From positions 21,142,001 through 21,206,000 of the forward strand of contig OY992835.1 in the NCBI GenBank assembly GCA_963921425.1: a stretch of DNA of 64,000 bases, read 5' to 3'. The position numbers and the translations under genes were made by a program. Positions 45,413 through 56,873 of the stretch are shown one piece after another. This DNA is from Dryas octopetala. Its lineage: Eukaryota > Streptophyta > Magnoliopsida > Rosales > Rosaceae. A model generated the notes under the pieces. That model saw only the letters and a list, made by a program, of their open reading frames with translations, had not been told where the DNA came from and ran no database searches. Position 1 is the first letter of the stretch. Each line of letters starts with the position of its first letter.

Positions 45413-48175
45413 TTATGGCTTCACATAGTGCAGTATTGTGGATGCTGCTATCATACTTGGTGTGTAATGGGGAAACCTCCATCTTTGATGCTGCTCTGCG
45501 AAGTTATCTAAATTTCCACCCAAAGCACATAGGAGTCTGGTAACCTTTTCAGCAGCAACAATCTGTTTTTCTCGGAGGCCATCGTCATGCATCAAGTTCC
45601 TGTGGTGGATCATACACTTCGTTCATGTGCAACTTATGTAAATATCAAGCTTTGTACTTATAAATTCCCAGTATTTCAATATAAAAAAATTAACTAAGAA
45701 GAAAAAAGATTATGCTTATATCAAAAAGCAAAAAACTTACAAAGTCAATGAGGCCAGCTTTGTTGGAGTGCATGATTGAAAGAGAGCTTCAGGTATAATA
45801 GCTGAATCCAAGAGAATATTTGGGAGGGAGATGTAAGGTATCTTGGCTTTATAACGAATAATCCACTCAGTTAGGAAATGAGCTCGATAGGCTACTACAC
45901 ATGGTCGCCGTGCAAGCTGCAACTCCAAAGCAACTGTTCCAGAAGTACATAATGCAACACTACTTGCCTGCAAGGTATGCACCTCAACTCAATATGAGTA
46001 ACAAGTTTGAGCAAGGTATGCACCTCAACTCAATATGCGATTAAAACTTAAGACTAAAAGGCATAATCCTAACCAATGAGTATTCATCTACACTATTTTT
46101 CCCCCTTACACTGAATGCATCATATTTTTGGTGCAGGGATCCTCCTGGAATCAATATGGCAGGCACAGGCCACTTGTTAGTGATTCCAGTGACAAAGTTC
46201 GCCACATGCTGATTTGGAGCAACATGGATGACCGTTACTAACTCGGGAAAGGACACTTTTAATAATTCCATAGTGTTTGCGAAGATGGAAAGCATTCTGG
46301 TGACCTCTTGTAATCTGCTTCCAGGAAGCAAGGAAATGACTGTGGCTCCTTTAGCAAAATCAAATACAGAAAATATTAAAAGGAGATTTTAATAATGATA
46401 GAGAAAGAAAGCATGTGCACACACAAACACAGACAGGTGTGTCAATAAAGAGTTCAGGGAGAATGAAATTATCAGACAAGATTAATGATTCAAATATTAT
46501 ATGCCTTAAAAATGATATGGGAAAAACTACCTATAAAAGGAGAAGAAATGGAAAAAAAAAAAAAAAAACAACGGAGAAAGTGTAGGTTCAAATTCAGGAA
46601 CATTTCAATGAAAGGGTTCATTGTGAAGCCCAATTCTTAGTCTACAATAAAGCAATTACTAAATTCAAAAATTTGATTACAAATGAACTTCATTGGATTT
46701 TACCTACAGGTATTGCATATTTCCTTCTGAAATCTTCACAGTTTCCTTCTATCTTCCATTCATGTGGCGAAGTATCCTTCCAGACACAACATTATGTATT
46801 AGTACTAAATCAGCTACAAGTCAATTTGAACAGCATATATGGTTATATACTATATTGTGATATTCATTATTTGCAACTGTTTAGAAGAAAGAACATTACA
46901 CCAGTGATCTAAGAAATCCAAAGTACGATATGTAAGAACTAATAACAACTATCCAATACTTTTATTCCAAAAATATATGACAAAATCATACCAAATTTAA
47001 CTCCCAAACATCCTCCAGAATGGGGTGGCCCACAAAGGTTGCAGCCAATCCATTTGATCTGCAAACTTCTTCTTCATATGGAAGTATACACAAGACGTGA
47101 TCCACAAATTCAGCTAGGCCTCTGAGTCGTGCTTCACCTCCTTTCCAAGCCCAAAATGATGGTGCTACATAATGAAAGTGTACTGGAACATCGAATCTTT
47201 GCTGATTGTATCTAGCTGCAAAAAGCATGTCCCGTTTTCCAACACCATAGTATCAATAAAGTTTGATTATAACTCCGAGAAGGTGGTGCATATTACCCCT
47301 TAACTGCTTTAAAAGACGGAAAGAGAAACCCTTGGAATCCACTGTTACAACAACATGAGGTTGAAACAGAAGAGCAGCCTCTATTGTCTCCTGCAGCTTC
47401 ACCTGACACAACCATGTTCGAGTATTAAAATGGCCAAAAAAATGTATTTGTCATAGACTTATGTAAGTGAAAGTATTATGTAGCACACACTCACTCTGAG
47501 CTTATTTAGATGAGGCAATAACTCCAATAAACCCATCACCGCAATATCCTCCATGGGAAACAGAGATTTTAATCCTTGCTTGGACATCATGAGCCTGAAC
47601 ATATATGGAGAGAAAACAAATACCTCCAACAATGTCAGCATGGTGTTTAACCAAAATCATTCAAACAACAAAATTTAAAAAACCACAGTTTTGTCAAAGT
47701 GCCTAAATGTCATCGATGTGAAGATATTCTTTAATTAAGAAAAGGAAAATTGCACAAATAATTAAATGCTCACTCATTATTCATCCAGCTCAAAAATTGT
47801 TGGAATCAATTTGCTATGTAGAAGTAGAAATAGTCAATGACTAGGAGACTTGACACAAAAGAAGCTACTAACATAACTCCATGAAAAGGGTTTCTGAAAA
47901 TAATTACAACCAAAAGACTGCTGGGAAAGTATAGCCTACCCTCCAACACCAGAAAAGCAAACAGGAACAGGACAGAGCTTCTTTATAGATGCCATGAGAC
48001 GAGAGCCAATGGTGTCTCCAGATACCTCTCCAGAAACTATGAAGACCCTCAGCTCCCCATCTTTAGCAGCTATGTCCATTACATCTCTGCTTGAAACTGA
48101 TATATATCTTCTCAGTAGCCACGAGAAACCCACAATACTCCTCTCATTCACATTCCATACTTTTCTGAACCACAT
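45413..48175 (-). CDS. LPXB: Lipid-A-disaccharide synthase LpxB
   Basis: Family GT19 glycosyltransferase that joins UDP-2,3-diacylglucosamine and lipid X to the lipid A disaccharide. In plants the Lpx enzymes are organellar, with mitochondrial location reported, and make lipid A precursors. Eight exons: 48175-47940, 47594-47495, 47402-47297, 47215-46992, 46776-46704, 46348-46110, 45967-45741 and 45599-45413, for 463 residues. The first about 35 residues are basic and lack acids in the middle (LLRRYISVSSR), fitting a presequence. Family motifs in order: IVSGEVSGD (residues 46-54), PMEDIAVMGLLELLPHL, HYVAPSFWAWK, VGHPILED, SLLPGSRLQEV and CTSGTVALELQLA. Exon 5 (GNCEDFRRKYAIP) is short and easily missed. 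The minus strand shows a split 5' UTR with acceptor at 48189-48188. Confidence 0.95.
45971..46037. repeat. 26-bp duplication at LpxB intron 6 acceptor
   Basis: A unit CAAGGTATGCACCTCAACTC plus AATATG occurs at 45971-45996 and 46012-46037, period 41. The first copy abuts the acceptor of exon 7. Confidence 0.88.
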
Positions 48176-49300
48176 CTCGAATATCTCCTAAGCATTCTGG
48201 TCCATGGTCACAAGAAAAGAAGTGTTCTGAAAACCTTAGATGCCCATGCTCACAAAATTATTCATATGACCAATAAACTAGTTCAATTCAATTTTTTTTA
48301 TTTCTTTTTCTTTTTATATAGTAACCAAATCTTATGTAACAATGATGGATTGATGGAAATAATCTAAAGATACATCGTTTATTAATTGTTAACCTAAACT
48401 ATGCGAGAGTTATTAACCATTAGGCATTAATTTCAATGATTAGAAAGACAAAAGACAATTTCATATACTTGAAGTGTTCAAAGCATTGTATTTTACTTCA
48501 TCCGTAGACCAGGCTATAATCCCAAGCATACCCTTGACATATTTTTGTAACATGCTGCATTCCTGCTGGCTGAAAGGTTAAACTGCGATTATATAGAATG
48601 AAAATCATCTAAAATGCAGTGAAAATACTGTTATAATAATCCAAGTCATAATCATTGCACCCTTTCTTTTTTTTTTTGCTTCAAGTACTTTTTTCAATAA
48701 GCTAAAAACGAAATATCTCACTCAAACTAGGCAATGAACAAAATAAGCAGTCAGTAACTAATAATGCTTTAGCAAACTTGATAAAACAGAACAAGAAAAA
48801 TGAGTATAAAAATGAAGTTAGCTAAAGCTACTAAGCGTTAAACTTAAAAATTCAGTGTTGTAATTAGGCATTCAGCTTCAGATAAAACCTTATGTAAATG
48901 AAAGCAGCCATTAGAACCCAAGAAAAAGAAACGCTTTTCTTCGAGAAATAAGCAGAAATATTGAATCTAATGCCAACATTGAAAAAACCCCACTTAAAGT
49001 GTTAGTTATGTAAGTTAGGAGAAAAGGAGAAGGCAAATTTGCAAATAAGGAACTTACAGTTGAGGAGAGGCAGGCAGTGGAAGAAGGCAAAGGGTTCAGA
49101 ACGCTACCTGCTTCAATATTTGGGTACAGCTTTTAGCTGGACTTCGTTGAAGCCCAACTTAAAAGTTCAATATGGCCCACAATCACATATTGGGATTGTT
49201 TTGTTTTTTGGGCTAATAGGTTCATAGCTCTGGACTTCTTGTGAGTCCCGACCAGAGTGGCCCAAATTGAAAAAAGAAATTTTAAAAAAAATGAAATTTT
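48176..49300 (-). promoter_or_regulatory. LpxB leader intron and promoter
   Basis: A donor GTAAGT (49057-49052) and the acceptor at 48189-48188 imply a leader intron of about 870 bases. Upstream lie several TGGGCY/RGCCCA motifs (49151-49156, 49174-49179, 49209-49214, 49259-49264), again the site II pattern of organelle-related genes. No other gene is recognised in the stretch. Confidence 0.5.
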
Positions 49301-49448
49301 CGACTCCTCATGTACATTCACGTAATTTTATTTATATTTTCAATAAAAACTCATAAATTCACCATATTATATAAAAGGTTGAACACATTTGAAGACACTA
49401 AATAATAGATGAGAAACCGAAAGGTTTGCTTCATATGCTTATCGTAAG

Positions 49449-50339
49449 GGCCGGACCGGGTTGTCTTTTGGTTTGGTTTTTACCGAACCGACCGACTACC
49501 GGCCGAATTTTTTTAGTTTGGTATACCGATTTTTACAATTCGAAAATCGGAAATCCGAAATAAAAAAAAATCTAAAAAAAGTTGGTAAACCGACCGATTA
49601 TCGAAAATTATTACCGAAAGAAACCAAATCGATTATTACCGAAAAAACTGAAACAATTATCAAAATTTAGTTATATATGCTTATATAATACTATTATGTT
49701 AGTGATACAATAAATATTAAACTATAATATCTTAAACAATTATAAGAAAATATAATTGTATAATGTTATCATATTAATATTATCAAAAGTATGAATTAAT
49801 ATATAGAGTCATTCTCTAATAAAGTGAATGTTATTATTTTTAGGAAAATAAAAATCTCATCTTTAGGTAAGTAATGCATATATAAATATACTCATATTTA
49901 TCAATATATATACATACTAAATTAATAAGATATGTACTAATACATATTATTAAACTAATTATACTAGTATATATTATTACTAGGGTAAAATACTAGTACT
50001 ATACTAAACTACCAATACTACTCGTGCAAATATATATTCATCAAGCATTATATTTTATGCATCATATTTGATTAAATTTTAATTTATATTGGTATATAAT
50101 AATTAGTATTATTATAATTAAACCGAAAATATACTAAAGTAAATCGAAAATGAACCAAAAATATGTCGAAGTAAATAAAAAATGAACTGAAAGTATCCGA
50201 TACCAAAATTACCAAAATCGAAACAAAAACTGAAATTTAACAAAAATTATCGAATAGAAAAATATCGAAATATTTAATTTTGATTTGGTAAGCTCTAATA
50301 CCGATCTAAACTGACGGATGAAAAGCACTAAGCCGGTCC
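49449..50339. mobile_element. CGGTT-rich TIR element remnant
   Basis: An AT-rich body is framed by AGGGCCGGACCGGG on the left and AAGCCGGTCCT on the right, which are roughly inverted. Many ACCGAA/TACCGAAA motifs lie near both ends. This is the same style as the hAT-type ends elsewhere in the window, but no target duplication was found, so limits and class are tentative. Confidence 0.5.
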
Positions 50340-51790
50340 TGATTGGAACAGTTTGGCTTTTAAAATATGAAAGAGATATCATGGATTATTAACCCATTGA
50401 CAGAGTAATGTCAGAAAGTTTCACGAGGGACCAGATGATAAAGTCCCTTTACTTCTACAAGCGCTGCAACTGCAAGGTCGGTTCAATCCCCATTGGAATA
50501 AATGAAGGTAAGAAGCCATAACTCATAAAGTCATAAGAAAGGTTTGTTTAAGATTTAAAGAGTATCTGACCCAAAAAAAAAAACAAATTTAAAGAGTCCT
50601 TGTAATTAAATTTCACATCAGAAAAGCTCCATAAATGAGCATATATAATTCATATGAAATGAACCCAGCTTTCTCTCACTTGGCGATACTTAATTTAACT
50701 AGGAGGACCTGTCACAGTGTCACTGTCCCTGTCCCTGTTCCCCTTAAATGTTACACCTACTCCCTTTTTCCAGATATTTCTCCATCTCAACGATGATGGA
50801 AACTCAAAAGCTAGTTGGGAATTTATAGTTACCTTCCTAACACGAGGACCGCACCCATTACAATTAATTATAAATTAATTAATCATTGGTGAGCTCCCCC
50901 ACCTTGGTTTAAACTAAACACTGAATTTGATTAACATTATTAACCCAAAAAAAAATTTGTTTAAAACCCATTAACATGTGCTATATCTAGCCTTGAGAAC
51001 TTTAAACATGTGGGATTAGGTCCTATGCAATGTACTAGCGCCACTCCTTTGCTTGTAGTTGTAATTGTTTCCTATGAGTTAGTTTATGCTACCAACACTA
51101 TATGATATATAAATCCGTTTAAGAGTGGAAACATCTATACAGTTATAGGTTTGTGGATTAAATTGAATATAAATGATTATATTTAATTTATATTTAAAAT
51201 AAAATTTCTAACTTGATCGAAGGAAAAAAATGAATTAGACATAAGGAGTTAATATCTAAAACTTAACCCTTTAAATCTTTACAAAAATGGCGGAAGTAAT
51301 GAAGATAAATTTTACATATCATCCCCTTACTAATCCATATTCTTCTTTAAAATTATAAGACATTTTTCGTCTTCTTTCTTCAAATATTCAATCCAATTTC
51401 GGACAATAAACTTAAATCTAAAAGTTTTTTTTTTTTACCAATTAAATCTAAAGATTAAAATTGTGTTTGTATAACATACAAATCATCTTTATTCCCTTGA
51501 TTCCTAAAAAGTGACAGAGATGCAAAAGCAAAATCCATTAGATACTAGGCCCTAAGCTCTGCCTATACAATTAGCTAGGTGGACTCCTATATATAGTCCT
51601 CTACAATTAAGTAATTAACCTGCATTACACACTCAGACCCACCAAACTTTTCTCTACGTGCAAACCCCATTAAAACCTCAACTCCTCTCTCACAATATTA
51701 TATCAGAAGCTAACCCATCTGAGTATATCTTTAAGCTTGCAGTTGCTACGAGTCACTGACACAGAGTCACAGAGAGTAGCTAGACTAGTA
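50340..51790 (+). promoter_or_regulatory. Upstream region of first GDSL gene
   Basis: No gene is seen. A good TATA box, TATATATA, lies at 51588-51595, about 200 bases before the start codon, implying a leader of roughly 170 bases. The region further upstream is AT-rich. Confidence 0.5.
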
Positions 51791-54386
51791 ATGGCATACA
51801 ACTTGTTTATTACATGGCTCTTGTCGGCTCAAATATTCCTACTCCAAGTTGCAAAATCTGGGGCTAAAGTCCCAGCCATCATTGTGTTTGGAGACTCATC
51901 TGTGGATGCAGGAAACAACAACCACATTTCCACAGTCCTGAAGAGTAATTTCAAGCCCTATGGGCGTGATTTTGCTGGTGGTCAGCCCACAGGAAGGTTC
52001 TCCAATGGCCGCGTTCCTCCGGATTTCATTTCCAAGGCTTTTGGGCTCAAACCAGCCATTCCTGCCTACTTGGACCCCAAGTATGGGATACAAGATTTTG
52101 CCTCTGGGGTTTGCTTTGCTTCTGCTGGAACTGGCTATGACAATGCCACTTCTGATGTACTTGTAAGTCTCCTATATATTATACTTGTGCATATGTGCAC
52201 ATTTTAATGATACAATGTGAAAGCCCCTTTCTCTCATTCCTATATATATTTACATGCACCATTTCAGTATTTGGGTTTGTCTAACCATTCATATTGGCCT
52301 AATGCACTTGTTATATTCTTTATGACAATATATATGAGTCGGGCAAAAAGGTAATGTAGCATGACTCAAATGGTTTTAAAGCAAAAATTCCCATTCATGT
52401 TCATACATGCATGTGCATGTACAAATTAAACTAACATGCTTATGTATATTGTTACTTGTTTCCATGCAGAATGTGATACCTCTGTGGAGGGAAGTGGAGT
52501 ACTACAAGGAGTACCAGAGCAAATTGAGAGCCTATCTGGGGCATGGCAAGGCAGACAGAATTTTTAGAGAGGCTTTATATCTGATAAGCTTAGGAACAAA
52601 TGACTTCCTCGAGAACTACTACATGTTTCCCCGGCGGCGAATGCAATTCACTGTCCAACAGTATGAGGATTTCCTTGTTGGACTTTCTGCAAATTTCATC
52701 AGAGAACTTTACAGTCTTGGAGTCAGAAAGATATCCCTAACTGGGGTTCCTCCCATGGGGTGTTTGCCATTAGAGAGAGCCACAAATTTCATGGCTCCTC
52801 ATGATTGTGTGGAGAAATACAACACTGTGGCTGTGGAGTTTAATGGGAAGTTGAACAGCATGGTGGCAAGGCTGAATCAAGAGCTTCGAGGCCTTAAAAT
52901 GCTGTTTACAGGAAAAATGTATCAGCTTTTCTATCAAATCATTAGAAGACCTTCCTCATATGGTATGTTTATAATTTGCTATTAACTATTTCAGATTCAT
53001 ATTAGGTTGATCTTAGATTAATGCTTATATAGAACTTTAATGTTGATGCAATATCAAGATTCTGACTGCCTTAAATATTTCTGTCATGAAAGCATCTTTC
53101 TTTTTTGGCAAAGTTACAATTAAAACACATTCATTGGCCTTGTCACTTACTCTCTCTGCTCAATACATATCCTAATAGGAGATAATGAACTAATTAGTTC
53201 CCTAAGCAAGATTTTCTTATCACACTCTACTCAAGTTAATTATATAGTTTGGAATTTGGATGATCTAAACGCAGAAATTATATATTCAGCTTTGACTAAT
53301 ATTACATGTACTCCATCTGATCCTGTTGATTCTCTCATGTATATATACATATGTAGAAGATTTTAAGTTTTTTCATATATACAATCCTAAAAAAAAAATT
53401 CATTTAATATTACAGGTTAAATTGTAATAGGGTTCCAAGGGGGGCAAATAAATACCTGTGCCAATTTGACTGACACAGGGCAAATTAACTTATTACAAGG
53501 TTAAACTTGTAGTCGATCTGGAGGGCTCAAGGCCCCAAGACTAACCAGATTTAGCAGATAGTAACTATCCAACTGGCTAGTTAGGGGCCTGGTGGTGTCT
53601 GATCAAAGTGCATGAAGTGGGTATAAAAGTAGTTGATAAGTTTGGTGAGAAACTTTAATGGGAGCTTAAATAAGCATGCAGTCAATTAAACCAAGTCTAG
53701 TTGGGCACATGGCTTCTGTTTGCTGCAGGCTGCAGAATCATTGTGTCATTATGGCACCTAATTATTCTAAAATCAAACTGAAGGTGGATAAATATCCTGC
53801 AGTAACGGCTAAGAAGTACTAGAGCACTAGCTGTGGACTGCATTGGTATAAAGCAATGTGAAAATAAGATAACCAATTTAATGTGGACTCGTCTTGTAAA
53901 TAAAATTGTCCGTCCCTGATTAAGATTTGGCTACTCTACTAATGATCTGGTACTAAGTTCTGTTTATAGAACCAAGTGGTCATTTTGTTTCAGTTTACTT
54001 TTACCAGCTAAATCGTTTGTACTTGGCTTTACCAATTACTGTTATAGGGTTTCTTTTTTTCTTGTTAAAGGGCATGAGAAAACAGGAATTGGCCTAAAAC
54101 TCACTCACTGCATAATTAAGTTGTTTCTGTTCCCATTACTACTTCTCCAATAATTGCTTTAATTATGGAACATTTTTGTCCTTAATTGACAGGATTTGAT
54201 GTTGCTGAAGTGGCTTGTTGTGCTACTGGGAAATTTGAGATGGGTTACCTCTGTAACCAGCAGAACCCATATACCTGCACAGATGCAAATAAGTATGTAT
54301 TTTGGGATGCCTTCCATCCTACAGAGAAGACAAATCAGATAATCTCAGACTATTTAATTGGTGACCTTCTAGAAAATTTTAAATGA
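51791..54386 (+). CDS. GDSL esterase/lipase, copy 1
   Basis: Secreted SGNH-fold hydrolase of the plant GDSL family; substrates are usually acyl esters in the wall or cuticle but cannot be told from sequence. Three exons: 51791-52162, 52470-52962 and 54193-54386, for 352 residues. A signal peptide covers about residues 1-24. Block I is FGDSSVDAGNNN with the nucleophile Ser36, the block III segment is SLGTNDFLENYY, and block V is WDAFHPTEK with Asp327 and His330. All catalytic residues are present. The open frame extends upstream of the chosen ATG without another ATG. Intron 2 is 1.2 kb, much longer than in copy 2. From memory the neighbour order LpxB-GDSL matches At2g04560/At2g04570. Confidence 0.94.
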
Positions 54387-54589
54387 TTTATTATAGTTTT
54401 TCTCTCTAAAGAAAAATTCTTCAGAAAGTGACCTGTAGTTATTCTAAGTGAAGCTGCATTCTATGTTACATCATATATGTACTATTATCAATATCATTTC
54501 ACCCCATCAATAATTTGTTTCTCACAAGTCGTTTGATCTGATATGTTATTACATTAGGTTTTAAAGGGGGAGAATAGAGACTAGCTATT

Positions 54590-54621
<32 letters not shown>

Positions 54622-56873
54622 AGGAAGAATTGTTCTTCGTTTGTAATCTTCTTCTACTTCTTCGTTTACTGGATTCAAATCATCATCGTATGTGAAAGTA
54701 TTCCAATTTGTGTAATTGATCTTTCTGTACTCTCCTTAATTTATTTATCATGTGATTTTTATTTGATCTTCGAAACAGAGGATTAAGGTCTTGAAATCCC
54801 CAACACTACTCCAACAGTACTGTCATTAAGTCAATTGTCAACCACCACCCACCATTGGCCATGGTTTTACATTTTTTATGATTTTCTTTAGGAGAGAGTG
54901 TACTTTTGTTTTTTTACGAGAGAGAGAGCTCGAGAACTCTCTGTCATTGTCATTGTAAAGATAAATCTATATAATAAAACTGAATTATTTTTTAATTTTA
55001 AAATTTATCTCCGGCTTCGAATGGCTGAGATCGTTTCGACTTAAATCCAATAGTCAGTTATCTATTTTCTAAATTTACTTTTCCGCCTATGAGAATTGGT
55101 TTGTCGCCTCTCTCTCTCCTTAATTAGTTTGCCTTTAATTCTCTCTCCTTAATTAATTTATCCTTAATTTCACATATATTACGTTGAACAATTAGGCTTG
55201 TTTGTATTTGTGATTTGAGAATAGAAATAGGAGGAGCCTATTAAACGAATTATACTTGTCAAAATATCGGTCTTTGCGTAATAGAAAAAGTCGCTTCACA
55301 CTTCCTCTGAAGTTTTAGAGGCTAGTACTTTATATAATATATTAGCATGAATTTGAAAATTAAAGGTTGACTTGTTATGAGCTAGCCTTGTAGGCTGGGC
55401 TAAGGGTGAGAATTGGATGGGCTATGGGCTAGACAAAAGAAAACTTATGTGAACACTAGTAAATGATCAAGAGATGAATGTGGTTCGGGCAAAAAGACAT
55501 TATTAATTGCATATCAATAAGCAAACTTACCCAAGGTCCTAAAAATGAGTATTATTAGTTGGACGGTTGGACCATCTCAACCGACTATTTCTCTACTAGA
55601 TGGTATAGAGAATATTTAGTTAAGATTATTCAAATAGTTTTTCTCTCTAAAATTAAGTGTTGATAAGTTGATTAGCGCTAAAGCAAATATCTAAAGTGGT
55701 GGTTGCCTTGTGTGCTCACCAAGTCTATTTTTAGGCGTTTGAGTGAGTCCATCTGTGCACATCAAATGTGCATGGCCAAGGACTAAACAATAATAATAGT
55801 GTAACCAAAAATTTGGCTTTAGGGGACAATGAAAGTTTTGTAAAGACATAATGAGGTGTATGTATTAATCACAAGGCTTAGCACCTCCAATTCTGTTGGA
55901 GAGCTTTGATTATAAGGTCAATTTAAAAGAAACAACTGGTCACTTTCATGGGCGGTTGCAACCATATGACATTGCTCACATTAACTTTGTCCCTCTCTTT
56001 CATTCAGTTTCCACATTTGTCTGCAATTTTCGGTGGTAGTAGTTGTGAGGCTGAGTGTGTAGTCCTCTTGGCTATGAGTTTCAAGTTTTCAACTTAAAAG
56101 CAGAGGGCCATACATCTAATTAACTTCTGTTAAATATATATGGACCATTATTTGTGATCATGATGCATGAGAAGCTGTCCAATCAATATGAAAGAAGATA
56201 TCGATGTACTAAGAGTCAGTCTTCGGTGGGGCTTGCCCTATTGGGGCAAGCCCCATACAAGATTTATCCATGTACTAATGGTTAACTTGAAGAACCTTTA
56301 AGAGATGTGTCATCACAAAAAAGAGAAAACTTAATTTTCTTTCTTGCCTGTGATGCCAGGTCCCTTATAATAGGGACGTACAAGTTTTTTTCATCTTTAA
56401 CAGGCTTCTTGGGTTTATGTTCCACATATTATAAGTTAATTAGTAGCATCCAACGTGTAAATCTACAATTTATAAAAAGGAACAACATTAACCCCCCACA
56501 CATTTATTGATACAGCAATATAGGTCCTTTTGAAATACAAGATATTCTATGTATGTGCAAAATATCTTTCTGCCTCTAATTAATAAGTATCAAACTATCA
56601 ATTGACCTTTGCAATGCAATGGACCAATTAAATGGTACATCTCTCTCTTGTGAAACAAAGATTTTTGTTTTTGTTTTTTTTTTTTTCTTTTAATTTGTCT
56701 AGAAATCCCCTTCTAGACCAACGTCAGTAAAGTGTAAGAACCAATTTAAACTCCCAACAACCTATCTCAACTCCAATGCTCATTAATTCAAACTTGTATT
56801 TATTTTCCAACCAATATTTATACATGAGAAAGCCCCCTCCTCACCCCATTGTCCAAGGTTGTTTCAGACAGAC
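54387..56873. other. Spacer between the two GDSL genes
   Basis: About 2.5 kb without a recognisable gene. It holds a (TG)n repeat at 54590-54618 in the copy 1 downstream region, an 11-bp-stem hairpin at 56224-56254 (TGGGGCTTGCC / GGCAAGCCCCA), and a TATA box TATTTATA at 56815-56822, about 50 bases before the copy 2 start codon. Confidence 0.5.
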
